From NCBI GenBank assembly GCA_950295325.1, contig OX485809.1, positions 17,858,001 to 17,922,000 of the forward strand: a stretch of 64,000 nt of DNA, read 5' to 3'. Within the stretch, counting starts at the first letter, position 1; every line of letters starts with the position of its first letter. Under the pieces are notes generated by a model. It did not search any database. It saw only the letters and a list, made by a program, of their open reading frames with translations, and was not told the origin of the DNA. The DNA is from Polytrichum commune. Taxonomy: Eukaryota; Streptophyta; Polytrichopsida; Polytrichales; Polytrichaceae. The translations under genes were made by a program, and so were the position numbers. Below, piece by piece: positions 1-10,253 of the stretch.

Positions 1-634
1 ATGCGTGATGAGTATTTAAGCTAGGTCCTCTTTACAAATTCAAATATCTTTACATTAAATTTTATAATACTTTAATTTAGTTTTAAAATGAAACACTAAG
101 TTAGAGAATGTTAAAGGAATCTTAGAAATGACACCACCTAACCACAATTAAGAGTATCACTATGTAACCCAAAACCAACTTTCTAAGATGCCTCACACTT
201 AAAATGAGCCTCTATAACTTTTAAGATTCGCTCAGATAAGCAATATAGGGATCAATGTGTAGCAAGTAATAGTTTTGATCCATGTCGTCATGTCTTGTTC
301 CACCCATGCATATGAATTGATGTCCCAAGGCCTCCTTAAACCATTTGCTCAACATGTCCCAGTTGACGGCCAATTGTTGTGGAACTTTGGAATGGTAATT
401 GCTTCAGCACCCACTCGTCTTCAATATAATTTGCCTAATTTTATACATGATACAATGGTACACCACCAAGAACTTACGTTTTGAATAAGGGAGCCCTACT
501 AGAGTCTTCCAATTTTGAGTTTATTTTATAGGTATAGTGGCCCATAGGCGCAAGATGTTGAAAATGACACAAGAAGTCTTTAGAAAAGCCAACCACAAAA
601 ATTTCCCGATAGCTTTGAATCCGAAGGTTCCAAG
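1..634. other. AT-rich non-coding stretch
   Basis: No recognisable gene or repeat was found here. The only open frame of any length (275-484, plus) has no motif, no splice context and ordinary low-complexity composition, so I treat it as chance. Confidence 0.5.
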
Positions 635-685
<51 letters not shown>

Positions 686-738
686 CATATATACATATAT
701 ATACATATACATATATATACATGCATATGTATATAACA
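635..738. repeat. CA/TA compound microsatellite
   Basis: An (AC)n run from about 635 passes directly into (AT)n and an interrupted ATACAT tract. Four overlapping open frames on both strands exist only because the dinucleotides lack stop codons; their Tyr/Ile/Val/Cys-rich translations are artefacts. Alternating purine-pyrimidine of this kind is length-polymorphic. Confidence 0.95.
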
Positions 739-1009
739 TACATATAGTACAAGGCACTTATTGGTCCACCTTATTTTATCGTAGAACTTCAATTCACATA
801 AAAAAGTTCTCAACCTCTTGAAGAATGACATGTGGAAATTTTCATTTAATAATGAGTTACTTAAACTTTATATATGGCAGTTGGTAAAGGAGCATAAGGT
901 ATATGGTATACCGTATGCTATCCTAAAGCATGGCATAGGATAGGCTATGGTGTATACTTATACTCATCCATTTGCGATGGTGAAAACGCAATGAATTAGA
1001 TTATAATGT

Positions 1010-1200
1010 CTAAGTGACTATCTAAAGATGAGTAGACTCCAAAAATAGAGTTAAAGATCCCAAATTAGTCTGGTGGTGTTGAATTGGAATGAATGGGCCC
1101 TCAATCTTATAAAGAATTTTTATTTATTTATATTGGAGCCCTTTCACCCACAATGGATGAGCTTACATAAAACACGAATCCCAAGCCCTTAGGATAGGAC
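1010..1200 (+). repeat. Dispersed repeat R6, copy 1
   Basis: This segment is similar to 57,895-58,085 in the same orientation. Both copies share, in order, a 'ttagtctggtggtgt'-like stretch, 'ggagccct', 'ggatgagtttac' and 'aatcccaagcc'. Function and class are unknown. No terminal repeats were seen, so it may be an internal fragment of a larger element. Confidence 0.6.
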
Positions 1201-1323
1201 TTGTACCACTCCAATAAGGGATCCATGTTAAAATCTTGCCCCCTACAAGTTCATGATTGATTCATTTATACTTTACCTCGATGGCCTAAATCGGGGTCTC
1301 TGATGCTCAGTTATGGGGTCATG

Positions 1324-1486
1324 ATATGCCTACTAAAAGGAAGAGGTTGGTGGTTCGAATCCCGGCTGTGAAATCTCCTCTCTACTTGACGGAAAACTTG
1401 CCAGGTGGTGAACTGCCTCCTGTGCTTTGGCGCTGGCCTATCGGCCTTCTGTCTCAAAAAAAAGAAAAAAATATGCCTACTAAAAG
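1324..1486 (+). mobile_element. SINE-like insertion, copy 1, with 16 bp target site duplication
   Basis: The body (about 1,340-1,470) opens with a sequence containing 'ggttcgaatccc', which matches the RNA polymerase III B-box/T-arm of tRNA. It ends in an A-rich tail of about 20 bases. The 16-mer atatgcctactaaaag occurs exactly on both sides (1,324-1,339 and 1,471-1,486), as expected for target-primed reverse transcription. Copy 2 (47,536) begins its similarity at the same base, which supports the left border. No clear A-box lies inside this border, so the unit is either 5'-truncated or a short form. A weak A-box-like motif near 1,296 lies outside the duplication. Confidence 0.8.
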
Positions 1487-1769
1487 ATCTCCAAAACATA
1501 AGGGGTTTCCAACTTTTTCACTTTCAACCTACTTGAGTGGCACATCTCCTTGCTTATAAAATGGACATCGATTGTAAAGTGGTCATAATCTCTAAAATAT
1601 AGTAAGCTCTTCAATTTAGACTGTAAATCTATGAGCGCTATATAATGGCACTCAATTTTCTTTCATGAAGTGTCCATTTAAGGCTCACACACCTTAGCCC
1701 TTAAGGATTTCAAGTTACCATTGCATGGTTTGCGTGACGGTTTGTGCAATCCATTACATGTGTTCGCAT

Positions 1770-2390
1770 GTAAACCCAGTAAAGTGGACAACTCCCAATC
1801 CCTACCTGGGTTCAAGTCAAAGTGATTCAAAACTATACACTAACTTTGAATTTTGTGAAGGAAAAAATTCATAAACATTCAAAAAAAAACATATTCATCT
1901 ACAAAGCCAAGAACTTTATGATAATGAAAACAATTTCGATAAAATTCTACATATTTTAGAAGACATTGTAAGTGGTGTGCAAGTAGGTGATATTGAATAA
2001 GCGATTGTCTAGAAGTTGTTTTAAATATTATAAAACTGCATCAAAATTATGGTTTTCTATAAAGTTTGGTGATGATGACCTCAAGGAATCCAAGGAATAT
2101 GAAAAAAAAATCCCAATTTCAAAACATTTAAGGTGATCAAATTTACGTTCAAAACCATATTCAACCATGTGCTTTTGAGCATCACTTTTAATGATAAATC
2201 TTGAAGAGCTCAACTTAATAATCTATATTTGAGTATTTAACATAACAATGGAGGTAATCATGAAAAAAATTCCAATTTAAACAACACATTGCTACTGCTT
2301 TTAGGACTTTGACAATGTTCAACAAAACACGGTTTTAGTATACCATAGCACTATTTTGGTCCACTTTACCATTCTTGCACCCGTTTACTC
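1770..2390 (+). repeat. Dispersed repeat RC, copy 1 (about 620 bp)
   Basis: Collinear with 12,690-13,262 and, inverted, with 6,855-7,345. Shared landmarks are 'gtgcaagtaggtgatattgaat', 'gatgatgac.tcaaggaat' and 'caaccatgtgcttttgagc' (the last about 20 bases). On the minus strand each copy keeps a related translated stretch of about 45 residues around FERKFD-x-L-x-CFE or its variants. That frame is short, breaks elsewhere, and has no domain I recognise. Either a decayed coding exon or a non-coding element tail is possible. Confidence 0.65.
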
Positions 2391-2519
2391 TTTAATGCAT
2401 GGAGTTTCTTCACTATATATAGACACATCAAGAAAGATTGCTCTAAATCACTATAAATGTCATTGTTTTTTGTTTGACAAAATTGTAGAAATTTGTTTTC
2501 AGAAGATGTGCATATGGAG

Positions 2520-3238
2520 GCCCCAGGTTAGATCACATCTTCATTCAGTTGGCCCCCGCCCCCTCCACACCTCCTTCACTGCCGGTCTTCCCGCTCACAT
2601 CTGCGTGGGAACTCTTCCTCATTGGGAACCAATGTGACAAAACCCAGTCAAAATTACAAATATGCAAGTTAACATCATTTTCATTCAGTTCCTTTGGCAT
2701 GTGAAGGAACTCCATCAATTAACCTAGGAATAATGAAAGTGATGTTAACTTGCATATTTGTAATTTTGACCGGGTATTGTTACATTGGTTCCCAATGGAG
2801 AAGGGTTCCACGCATGTGCGGACCAGAAGATTGGACAGTGAAAGAAGCGTGGTAGGGGGGGGCAATGTGTTAAAAAGTTAAGGATATAGGTGCGAACAAC
2901 CACTATTTTATAGGGGGGTATTACTTTCTATTTTTTTTATTTTTTTTCACATGCTATCATTATGTAATTTTCTACTTTGGGTTAATAGAAAAATGGCTTG
3001 CATTACTTATAATTCCAAATTACCTATTATTCCATACCCTATAGTACTTTAAAGATGTCTAGGGCCATTTTTGATACCCTATATTACTCTTAAGTTCATT
3101 TATAATTTTTTGCCCCCATGTTTTTAAAATACCCTATCATTTATTTGCACGTATATTGCTACTCCAACCAATGACTACCCCCCCCCCCGAGGGTAGGGGC
3201 GGGGCCCAACTGAATGAAGATGTGATCTAGCCTAAGGC
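2520..3238. mobile_element. Mutator-like foldback element M1, interrupted by a nested insertion
   Basis: The ends are GCCCCAGGTTAGATC and, inverted, GCCTTAGGCTAGATC. The inverted arms run inward for about 170 bp (GATCACATCTTCATTCAG is shared). Flanking 9-mers catatggag (2,511-2,519) and catatgaag (3,239-3,247) match at 8 of 9 positions. A 9 bp duplication with long terminal inverted repeats is the hallmark of Mutator-like elements. No transposase frame is present, so the copy is non-autonomous. The right arm is split by the hAT-like element at 2,859-3,191, so the original length was about 380 bp. A second copy lies at 7,874-8,289. Confidence 0.82.
2859..3191 (+). mobile_element. hAT-like miniature element H1 (copy 1), nested in M1
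   Basis: About 330 bp, near-identical to 6,004-6,352. The right end is a C11 run followed by GAG. The left end has lost the expected CTC and starts within the G-run. The 8-mer ggtagggg flanks it (2,851-2,858 and 3,192-3,199). The intact foldback copy at 7,874 reads through the corresponding site without the insert, which confirms the boundaries. An 8 bp TSD points to hAT transposase mobilisation. No coding capacity. Confidence 0.8.
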
Positions 3239-3287
3239 CATATGAAGAGGATTCCCCATGAGAATGAAACGTCTAACTCAAAAATGA

Positions 3288-3537
3288 CCTTATCAACTAA
3301 AATGAGCCAATTGGGCCATTATGAGACAATCCTTTTGTCACAATTGATGAGATCTTCCATATTACAATTGATTATTTGCATAGTTTTATAAACTTGTGTG
3401 GGTGTATTGGAATGGTTGAGTTGTATTTTAAGAACCCTCAACGGGTATTCTCTCGTACCAACTAGCAATCATAACGTTCCCATCGCGTTCCCTACATTAA
3501 TTTAAGCAGACCAATTGGCTCATTTTAGTTGATAAGG
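3288..3537. repeat. 27 bp inverted repeat pair, MITE-like
   Basis: The arm at 3,288-3,314 contains ccttatcaactaaaatgagc and continues through ccaattgg. Its exact reverse complement lies at 3,511-3,537. The spacer is about 195 bp and no coding frame is present. No target duplication could be recognised, so the class is open. Confidence 0.6.
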
Positions 3538-4729
3538 CGATAAAAGTGACTTGGAAACTTTTTAGATTAATGACACTTCAAATTTGGCAAATACACATAA
3601 GAATGGCGGAATGTGGGACATAGATCAATTTATGATTGTTATTATTTCGTAGTAAAAATATCAAAGGAATGGTCCACCTAGCTAGGGGAACAAGCAAATA
3701 AAATATCTAGAGCCCTCAACGTATGATATTGATGGCAATACCTCTACATGGGAGCTTATGATTTGCCCATTCATTTCCCAAAGCCTTGACACCTCGTGAA
3801 CAAAGTAAGCTAATGACGTGGACCATGAAAGTTGAGATGGCAACCTAGTTTGGGTTCCATATGGATTTTAAAGGTCACAACCAACTTTGTTGTGAGGTAG
3901 AAAAATGGAAAATGGTGAATGACCATTGTTGGTGCACTATACTAGGAGCAGAGTGATTATTCTGTGGATTCAAAATGGTTACTTATAAAAGCGGTGGTCC
4001 AAAAAGATGCAGTGACAAGATGGATGCAATGGTTGACTAGTTAGGTCATGTTTCACATCACTTGGGATCACTTTTGGGTGCCATTGAATTAACCATTTTA
4101 TATGCATTCGTATGCATGGTGGAATATTTTGATGCTCAAATTAGGGAAACTCTATACAAGTAGGGGGGTTGATTTGCTTGCCTCTTTGGGAAATTGTAAC
4201 TAAGTAATGTCATGGGAATAAAACAAAAAAAACAACTTGCATACCTCACCATTTTCGCTACTCCGTCTCTTCAAAATATCGCACAAATTTCAAACCACTC
4301 ATTTTGGCCGAATCAACATATTTTCACCACTTTTTATTTTCTACCTTATTAGTCTATGAAATTGACATTATATTCAACACAAACTCTCACAAGGAGGAAG
4401 TGAAAATATGGTTATATGTGAAATGACAATAAAAAAACACATGGAATATGTATTTAAATGTATATAATATATTAATATATCAAATTCTTATGACTGTATC
4501 GGGCCAAATGGGAAAGTATAATTAATACACATATTAGTTAATTTTAGAAGAGGTTGCTTTCGACATCATTGATTCATAGTAAATGTTTCGAAACAACTCC
4601 AAATGATGCATTCAAGCCCCCATAATGGGCCTATAGGACCTCCATTAACATGTATGCATGAATGTATGTAGCATTAGAGCATACATGTTAAATGGACATT
4701 TGAGCATGTAAGATTGACTTAGGGCCGAT
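3538..4729. other. Non-coding stretch, nothing recognised
   Basis: AT-rich sequence without open frames above 60 codons that look real, without terminal repeats and without similarity to other parts of the window that I could see. Confidence 0.45.
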
Positions 4730-5115
4730 TTACACCATGGACCATGAAGTCGGACCATGGAAGATGACCATTTTCCATGGTCCAACTTCATGGTCCAACT
4801 TCCATGGTTTGATTTATTAAAAAAATCAAATTACAAAGCCTTCGGGCCCCTCACTAGGTGTAAACCGTATGTGGATCAAGAGGAATGACGATCATGCACC
4901 AAAAAGTGAATGTGTTGGTTTTTATTAATATATGCTCAAAAATGGTAGTTTCAAAAAAAAATCAAGTTTGACCATTTTTTTGTCTTCTTGTGTGTTCTTC
5001 TTCTCGTGTCCCCAATATTTTTATTTAAAAATAAATTACAAAAATATTTCTCTACCATGGGCCAATCACAAATTTTACAAGGCCTTGGGACGACTTCATG
5101 GTCCATGGTGTAAAC
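4730..5115. mobile_element. TIR element with ATGG-rich ends, unclassified
   Basis: The termini are perfect inverted copies of about 24 bp starting tttacaccatggaccatg. The left end carries extra palindromic copies of the ccatggtccaacttc motif (4,753-4,808), so it can fold on itself. Centre is AT-rich; the short frame at 4,932-5,171 is not convincing. No clear target duplication was found. The layout fits a non-autonomous DNA transposon. Confidence 0.6.
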
Positions 5116-5995
5116 AACCTCTTACACTCAAGTATATACCACGTGTCTCTAATCATCATTGTCACATGTGACTCAATTTCTACTTCCTCTTTTTGATGAG
5201 TTGTGCTAAGTTTGGACTCAATATCATAGGTTGCCATATACAATATTAGTTTGAAACTTCTTTCGGGCTCACACTAGTCTTGGTTTGGTGTCTTCCTTTT
5301 TTAATATTATTTGGGTATCTATAATGAGGATTTCACATTTTTTGATACTACAGTAACTATTGCATCTAGTGTCGCCAATCTATTATATTTGTCTTGCTTA
5401 ATATTGATTGTAAAGTGCCTATGTAGTGTCACCAACATTGAATGTACACCTCACATTATTTGTCATTCCTTGTAAAACAAATTGGAATGACAAAAGTTAC
5501 CATAGTGACCAAACATGATACCCATGTCATGGAGGTTTGTTGATATCATTTTTTGATGTTGATTATTGATATTATGTAGTCATCTATATACTAGACCGAC
5601 ATTGGTTCGTCACAAACCTATCATGTATAAACACATCCTTGGTATTTTAAGATCTAGGGTTTTATTCAAAATTTCAATGAGGCAGTGAACTTGGGTGAGA
5701 CGAAGGTTTGGTCATGTTGAATTATGAATGCAAATTGCAACAATCAATGGCGTGATAATGAAAGGTGGAACAATTCTTCCCAAATGACTCCTAGCTTAGA
5801 GGGACCAAGGCCAAATGCCCACCTCTGTTATCCAGGTAAAGGAGGTCTAGTCAAAATATGACCTCTAGAAGTTTGTGGTTTATTTATCTCAAGTGGGTCT
5901 CTCTAGACTATTTCAAGACTTGTGATATTAATTTTAGGGTCAATTTTTTCTAAATAAATAAATCTATGTGCTATAATATGATCTCTTGTGTTTTC
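5116..5995. other. Non-coding stretch, nothing recognised
   Basis: No gene, RNA or element boundary could be supported. The segment ends at the target duplication of the H1 copy that starts at 6,004. Confidence 0.45.
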
Positions 5996-6003
5996 ACCTC
6001 AGA

Positions 6004-6352
6004 CTCGGGGGGGGGGGGGGGGGTAGTGTGCTAAAAAGTTAAGGATATAGGTGCGAACAACCACTATTTTATAGGGGGGTATTACTTTCAATTCTCTTCT
6101 TTTTTTCACATGCTATCATTATGTAATTTTCTACTTTGGGTTAATAGAAAAATGGCTTGCATTACTTATAATTCCAAATTACCTATTATTCCATACCCTA
6201 TAGTACTTTAAAGATGTCCAGTGCCATTTTTGATACCCTATATTACTCTTAAGTTCATTTATAATTTTTTGCCCCCATGTTTTTAAAATACCCTATCATT
6301 TGTTCACACGTATATTGCTACTCCAACCAATGACTACCCCCCCCCCCCCGAG
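6004..6352 (+). mobile_element. hAT-like miniature element H1 (copy 2), intact
   Basis: 349 bp with TIRs CTC-G17-TAGT on the left and ACTA-C13-GAG on the right. Exact 8-mers acctcaga flank it (5,996-6,003 and 6,353-6,360). Between the ends it is near-identical to copy 1. An 8 bp TSD is typical of hAT. What is unusual is that most of the terminal repeat is a G/C homopolymer whose length differs between the ends and between copies. No coding capacity. Confidence 0.85.
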
Positions 6353-6854
6353 ACCTCAGATATTAGTGGTAGGGGCCAAACTCAAGGTGGTGGGCGTCTA
6401 GCCATGGCCGTTTAGAGGTACATATATGCCACCAAAAGATTATCTATGATTGGTTGTCATACTACAATATTGTTTGGTATTGAGAATAACAAATACACAC
6501 TCAAAAGCTAACGAGGAGAGAGAATTATCGTATACAAACATGCTTCTCATCCATCCAACATAAAAACTTGATCCCATGTAGGTTTGTGGTTGATTCGCCT
6601 CAAAATAACTTGGCCAAGGCTAATGTGTGGTCTTTAAAGCTAATTTTGGTGTCACATTAACTAATAAAAGTAACTTGTGGGTTGCAAACTATTTCAACAC
6701 TTTTATGTTTGATGAATGAGAGGTACACTCGTATGTGATAACTCCCTCTCTCCAAATCCAACGCCAAAAGCCTCACAACTTACAAGTCTCACTCGCATGA
6801 AATGATAACGTATTTTCTAGTTGTTGAAAAAAACCATACAAAGATTTCTCTTGT

Positions 6855-7345
6855 TGTGTTGAGTACTCAAATATCAAAATATCAAGATAAGTTGCTCAAA
6901 ACTTATCACTAGAAGTAACGATCAATGGCAAATGGGTAAATTTGGTTTTGGACCTAGATTTCATGAGCTTCAAAATTTTGAGCTTGGAATTTTTTTTCTC
7001 ATATGCCTTGAATTCCTTATACATTTGAGGGCATCATCAAATTTGTTGTATAAAAATAACCGATTTGATGTAATTTGCCCTATTTATAGAAAATTTCATT
7101 TGACAATTACTATTCCATATCACCTACTTACACATCACTCGCATCCTCCCTTAAAACATCTACATTTTTTTGGAAATTATACATGTAAACATAAATTTCC
7201 TGGCTTGAAAATCCATATGTTTTCTAAATGTTCACGATTTATTTATTTATATTTTTTTTCAAAGTTAGTTCTGAATATTGAATCATGTTCATCGAAACCT
7301 ATGCATGAATCAAGAGTTGTCCACTTTACAGTACTTGAAAACCTC
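6855..7345 (-). repeat. Dispersed repeat RC, copy 3 (inverted)
   Basis: Reverse-complement match to 1,770-2,390 and 12,690-13,262, more diverged than those two are from each other. It ends in the shared 'gagttgtccacttta' landmark. The 143-codon plus-strand frame over this copy (6,932-7,363) is in the sense that matches the minus-strand frame of the other copies around FELGIFF. It is Phe/His/Ile-rich and matches no family I know. Confidence 0.55.
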
Positions 7346-7370
7346 TATATTCACATCCATTGACAATCTA

Positions 7371-7409
7371 TAAAAATAAAATAAAATAAAATAAAATAAA
7401 ATAAATAAA
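7371..7409. repeat. (AAAAT)n microsatellite
   Basis: About seven units of a pentanucleotide A/T repeat, just after RC copy 3. It may be a poly-A-like tail or a simple slippage tract. Confidence 0.9.
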
Positions 7410-7873
7410 AGCCAAATGAATAACTTTGACCCTGTTACGATTATCATGGGCAACTATTCGAGTTTAATGTTTGTATGACGTTGGATGATTCTCCGGCTGC
7501 CAATCACATATCAACCCATTGAAGTTCAAGACTTTAGGGAAAGTCACCAATCGTTTTAGAGGAGCAACTAGAAAATACCCCAATTTAATAAAGAAAACCT
7601 TGAAAGATGTCAACATGTAACCGGTTGGACTTGGAAACACTAGGGTATCAACCAATCATGCCCACAAGTCTTCCTGGACATTGCAATCCTTGGCCTTGCA
7701 CAAATTCCATCTTTCTCATCTAGGCGTGGAGCTTCAATCGGTCACCGCAGTTGGGTTGCAATCGGCACCCCTGAGGTCCTTGAAACTATTTTTTGGCAAA
7801 GAGCTGTTGCCCCATGAAGAAAGGTGAAAGCTTATTTTCGCAAAGAGTCTCTGAGGTCCCTTAGGGACAATCA
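7410..7873. other. Non-coding stretch between RC copy 3 and foldback M2
   Basis: No motif-bearing frame. The minus-strand 63-codon frame at 7,464-7,655 has no recognisable feature. Confidence 0.4.
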
Positions 7874-8289
7874 GCCCCAGGCTAGATCACATCCTCATTC
7901 AGCTAGGCCCCGCCCCTCCCACACCTCCTACACTACCCGGTCTTCCCAATGCTCCTTGCCCACACTTGCGTGGGAACTCTTCTTCATTGGGAGCCAAGGT
8001 GACGACAAAATTATATCAAAATCACAAATAGTCAAGTTTACATCATAATGATTTTCATTATTCCCAATTAAATCGAACTTAAGTAAACTTCATCGATTAA
8101 CTTGGGAATAATGAAAGTGATATCAACTTGAATGTTTATGATTTTGATATGATTTTATCGTCACCTTGGTTCCCAACGAAGAAGAGTTCCCATGCAGGTG
8201 CAGGTAGGGAGCATCAGGAAGACCATGCAGTGAAGGAGGCGTGGAAGGGGCGGGGCCCAGTTGAATGAAGATGGGATCTAGCTTGGGGC
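7874..8289. mobile_element. Mutator-like foldback element M2, uninterrupted
   Basis: 416 bp, almost wholly an inverted repeat. The ends are GCCCCAGGCTAGATC and, inverted, GCCCCAAGCTAGATC. The arms run about 180 bp and both carry the gccccgcccc-type GC block and the 'gtgggaactctt' segment. Flanking 9-mers ggacaatca (7,865-7,873) and ggccaataa (8,290-8,298) agree at 7 of 9, consistent with an old Mutator-type duplication. It shows the empty site for the H1 insertion found in M1. As RNA it would form a long hairpin, so it could be a source of small RNAs. Confidence 0.8.
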
Positions 8290-9272
8290 GGCCAATAAAG
8301 GGTCAAGAAAGAAGGGAAGCACCAAAATTATTACCAAATGTTTGCTTTTATATGGCCACCTCCAAAAAAAAAACCCGATGACCATGACAATTTTTGAATA
8401 ATTCTAAAACAAATTGGTGCCCGTTGACCTTATAATTGAGCCTGTACGTATCCGAGACATCGGTCGTGGTATTATTGTGTTCTTTTTGGTAATGAATGGA
8501 ACGTATTGTGATGCTAGTGCGGCGAGAGGGACATGGGAATCGATTTTATTTTTTTATTATTTTTCCCATTATTTTGATGGCCAAAAGGTTCAAGGGCCAC
8601 ACAATGTACCCCAAGTTCCCCTACTTGTTTATTTGTATCCACAAAAGGGGAAAGAAAAAAGAAAAGTCCACGGCGGGATTCCCACTAACTTTCACTCATA
8701 AAGTACTCTTGTGGTGGAGCTCTTTCAAAAGATGTGTTATAATACTATAACAACCTCCGAAGGTTTCTTGGCTATCGGCTCCTAAAGAGAAGTTGTGAGG
8801 GACAAGTAATATATAACGACCTTGAATGGACTCGAACTTGGGATCAACAAGTCTCCTTTAAAGAATCCGTCCGCTTTTAGGTGGCTCGAAAGTTTAATTC
8901 AACTACTACAACAATAGTTGGGTGTCAATAAAAGGTTCATACCATTCAATGTCGATAGGTTTACCTTTACCCCGCAAACGTCCAAAGGCTAGTTGTTATG
9001 TAAAGTGGAAGATGGTCTAATATGAGAGGCACAATAGAATTATTCGTAAAGCTCTTCAAAGAGGACGAGACCATGGGTTTGATTCTTCTTCTTTGAGAAA
9101 ACTTTCTAGGAAGAGCATGTTGGCTCATCATACATTTAAAGCCTGTTTTGAAAGTTGGGTGAAATTTTTGGGACTTCTTTTTCCATATCTCAAACTTTGA
9201 TGATAAAAAAATAGGGTACACGCATGGGACATGTTGTCTTATAGTTTGGCTTAGATGTGCAAGGTTTGGTTA
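8290..9272. other. Non-coding stretch, nothing recognised
   Basis: Overlapping short frames near 8,414-8,750 and a minus frame at 8,967-9,221 lack known motifs and splice context. I could not support a gene. Confidence 0.4.
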
Positions 9273-9693
9273 GGGTGAGTTTCCATGTAGGTCACTCGTC
9301 CAATAAATTATAGGTAATAGTGGGTTGGAGGTGTTCACATGTAGATAAGCACAAGCTGCTAACCAAGCACATTATGTTGGTCTACTAGAATGTGGAGGGT
9401 GGTGGACACAGGCCACTAGACTTCCATGCACCCACTAAGGGCCACTTCACACATGAGCCAAGAGCCGTGACCTTGTAATGGTGAGGACCCTTGACTCTCA
9501 TCCAAAGGCCGTACCATGGGTGTTGGGAAAGCCATTTTATGTAGTCTTTGGCCCTCAAGCATAGTGTGAAGTGAGAATGAACCATGTTGCGGGACCATTG
9601 CATATTTTGTTGGCGGAAAAAGAGGGGAGGATTTGGTTTAATATAATATGTCTCCAAGTTTATCAATTTAAGATAACTACTTGGTGGTGTTTG

Positions 9694-9764
9694 TCTGTCC
9701 TGGAATCTGTCTTGGAATCTGCCATGCAGTCTGTCCTGAAATCTGTCCTGAAATCTGTCCTGCT
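9694..9764 (+). repeat. 12 bp minisatellite, six units
   Basis: Six head-to-tail units of the type tctgtcctgaaa with single-base variants. It lies in the interior of T2 and is not seen in the related copy at 27,872. The frames on both strands that read through it (Cys-Pro-Glu-Ile or Thr-Asp-Phe-Arg repeats) follow from the 12 bp periodicity. Confidence 0.9.
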
Positions 9765-9784
9765 GGAAAAAATATTAAAAAAAT

Positions 9785-9855
9785 CATGGTCTCCCGGAAT
9801 TTGCGTCAAGCCCACCTCTTGGAGGTGGGCCTGACGCAAATTCCGGTAGACCATG
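9785..9855. repeat. Near-perfect hairpin, arms of about 34 bp
   Basis: The arm starting catggtctcccggaatttgc is followed, after a 2 base loop, by its inverse with only two mismatches. A much more decayed version of the same 'cccacctc...gaggtggg' core is present in the other T2 relatives (near 11,205-11,255 and 28,115-28,180). The arms here are therefore either younger or were homogenised. No coding meaning. Confidence 0.85.
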
Positions 9856-10253
9856 CACCCTTATCCACAACTAGCCATGTAGGACTCCATGTAGACTTTT
9901 CATCCACGAACTTTTCTTTGGGCCTTTAGGCCTTCACCTCCTAGTGTGAAGTGAACTTGGACGGTCTCCGCCTTTTCGACCAATGAGAGCTCTTACATTG
10001 CCATGGTCAAGGGCCTTCAGCCTTGTGTGTGAAGTGGCCCTAAAACACCTTTTAAACGTACAAGTGCCAATCACCGAAGAATTGAAGACCGGTTTTAGAA
10101 GGATGTTAGTAGGTGGGCCAAGATTTGGGAAGATGAGAGAAGCTAGTTGGCACATACAAACCCTACCCCACTAGATTCCATCTACTTTTGGGTGGGTTGG
10201 TCCTTATTCCCACTAGAATCTAATGGATGAACATCCTACATGGAAACTCACCC

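Larger units (their letters stand above)
9439..10040 (+). mobile_element. Tourist-like element T2, copy 1, nested in T1
   Basis: The ends are GGGCCACTTCACACA and, inverted, GGGCCACTTCACACAC. TAA is duplicated at both borders (9,436-9,438 and 10,041-10,043). Copy 2 of the host T1 reads across this site with a single TAA context, an internal empty-site control. The 602 bp interior holds a 12 bp minisatellite and a strong hairpin. Relatives lie at 27,872-28,372 and, rearranged, at 11,084-11,638. The short frames inside are artefacts of the minisatellite. Confidence 0.82.
9273..10253. mobile_element. Tourist-like element T1, copy 1, split by a nested element
   Basis: The ends are GGGTGAGTTTCCATGTAGG and its near-exact inverse (CCTACATGGAAACTCACCC). 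The left flank is TTA; the right flank is ATA, probably a mutated TTA. GGG-starting ends with a TTA/TAA duplication fit Tourist/PIF-Harbinger miniature elements. Copy 2 at 58,868-59,483 is the same element in inverted orientation, and aligning them shows that 9,439-10,040 is an extra insertion here. Outside that insert T1 is about 375 bp and non-coding. Confidence 0.8.

Noticed and set aside
474-831. Four overlapping frames on both strands
   Set aside because: All are carried by the CA/TA microsatellite and have Tyr-Ile-Tyr-type translations.
1350-1362. tRNA gene suspected from a T-arm-like ggttcgaatccc
   Set aside because: No acceptor stem, D-arm or anticodon arm can be folded around it; it is the B-box of a SINE-like element.
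6932-7363. 143-codon plus-strand frame
   Set aside because: It lies across a copy of the RC dispersed repeat and shows only partial similarity to frames of the other copies; no known domain.
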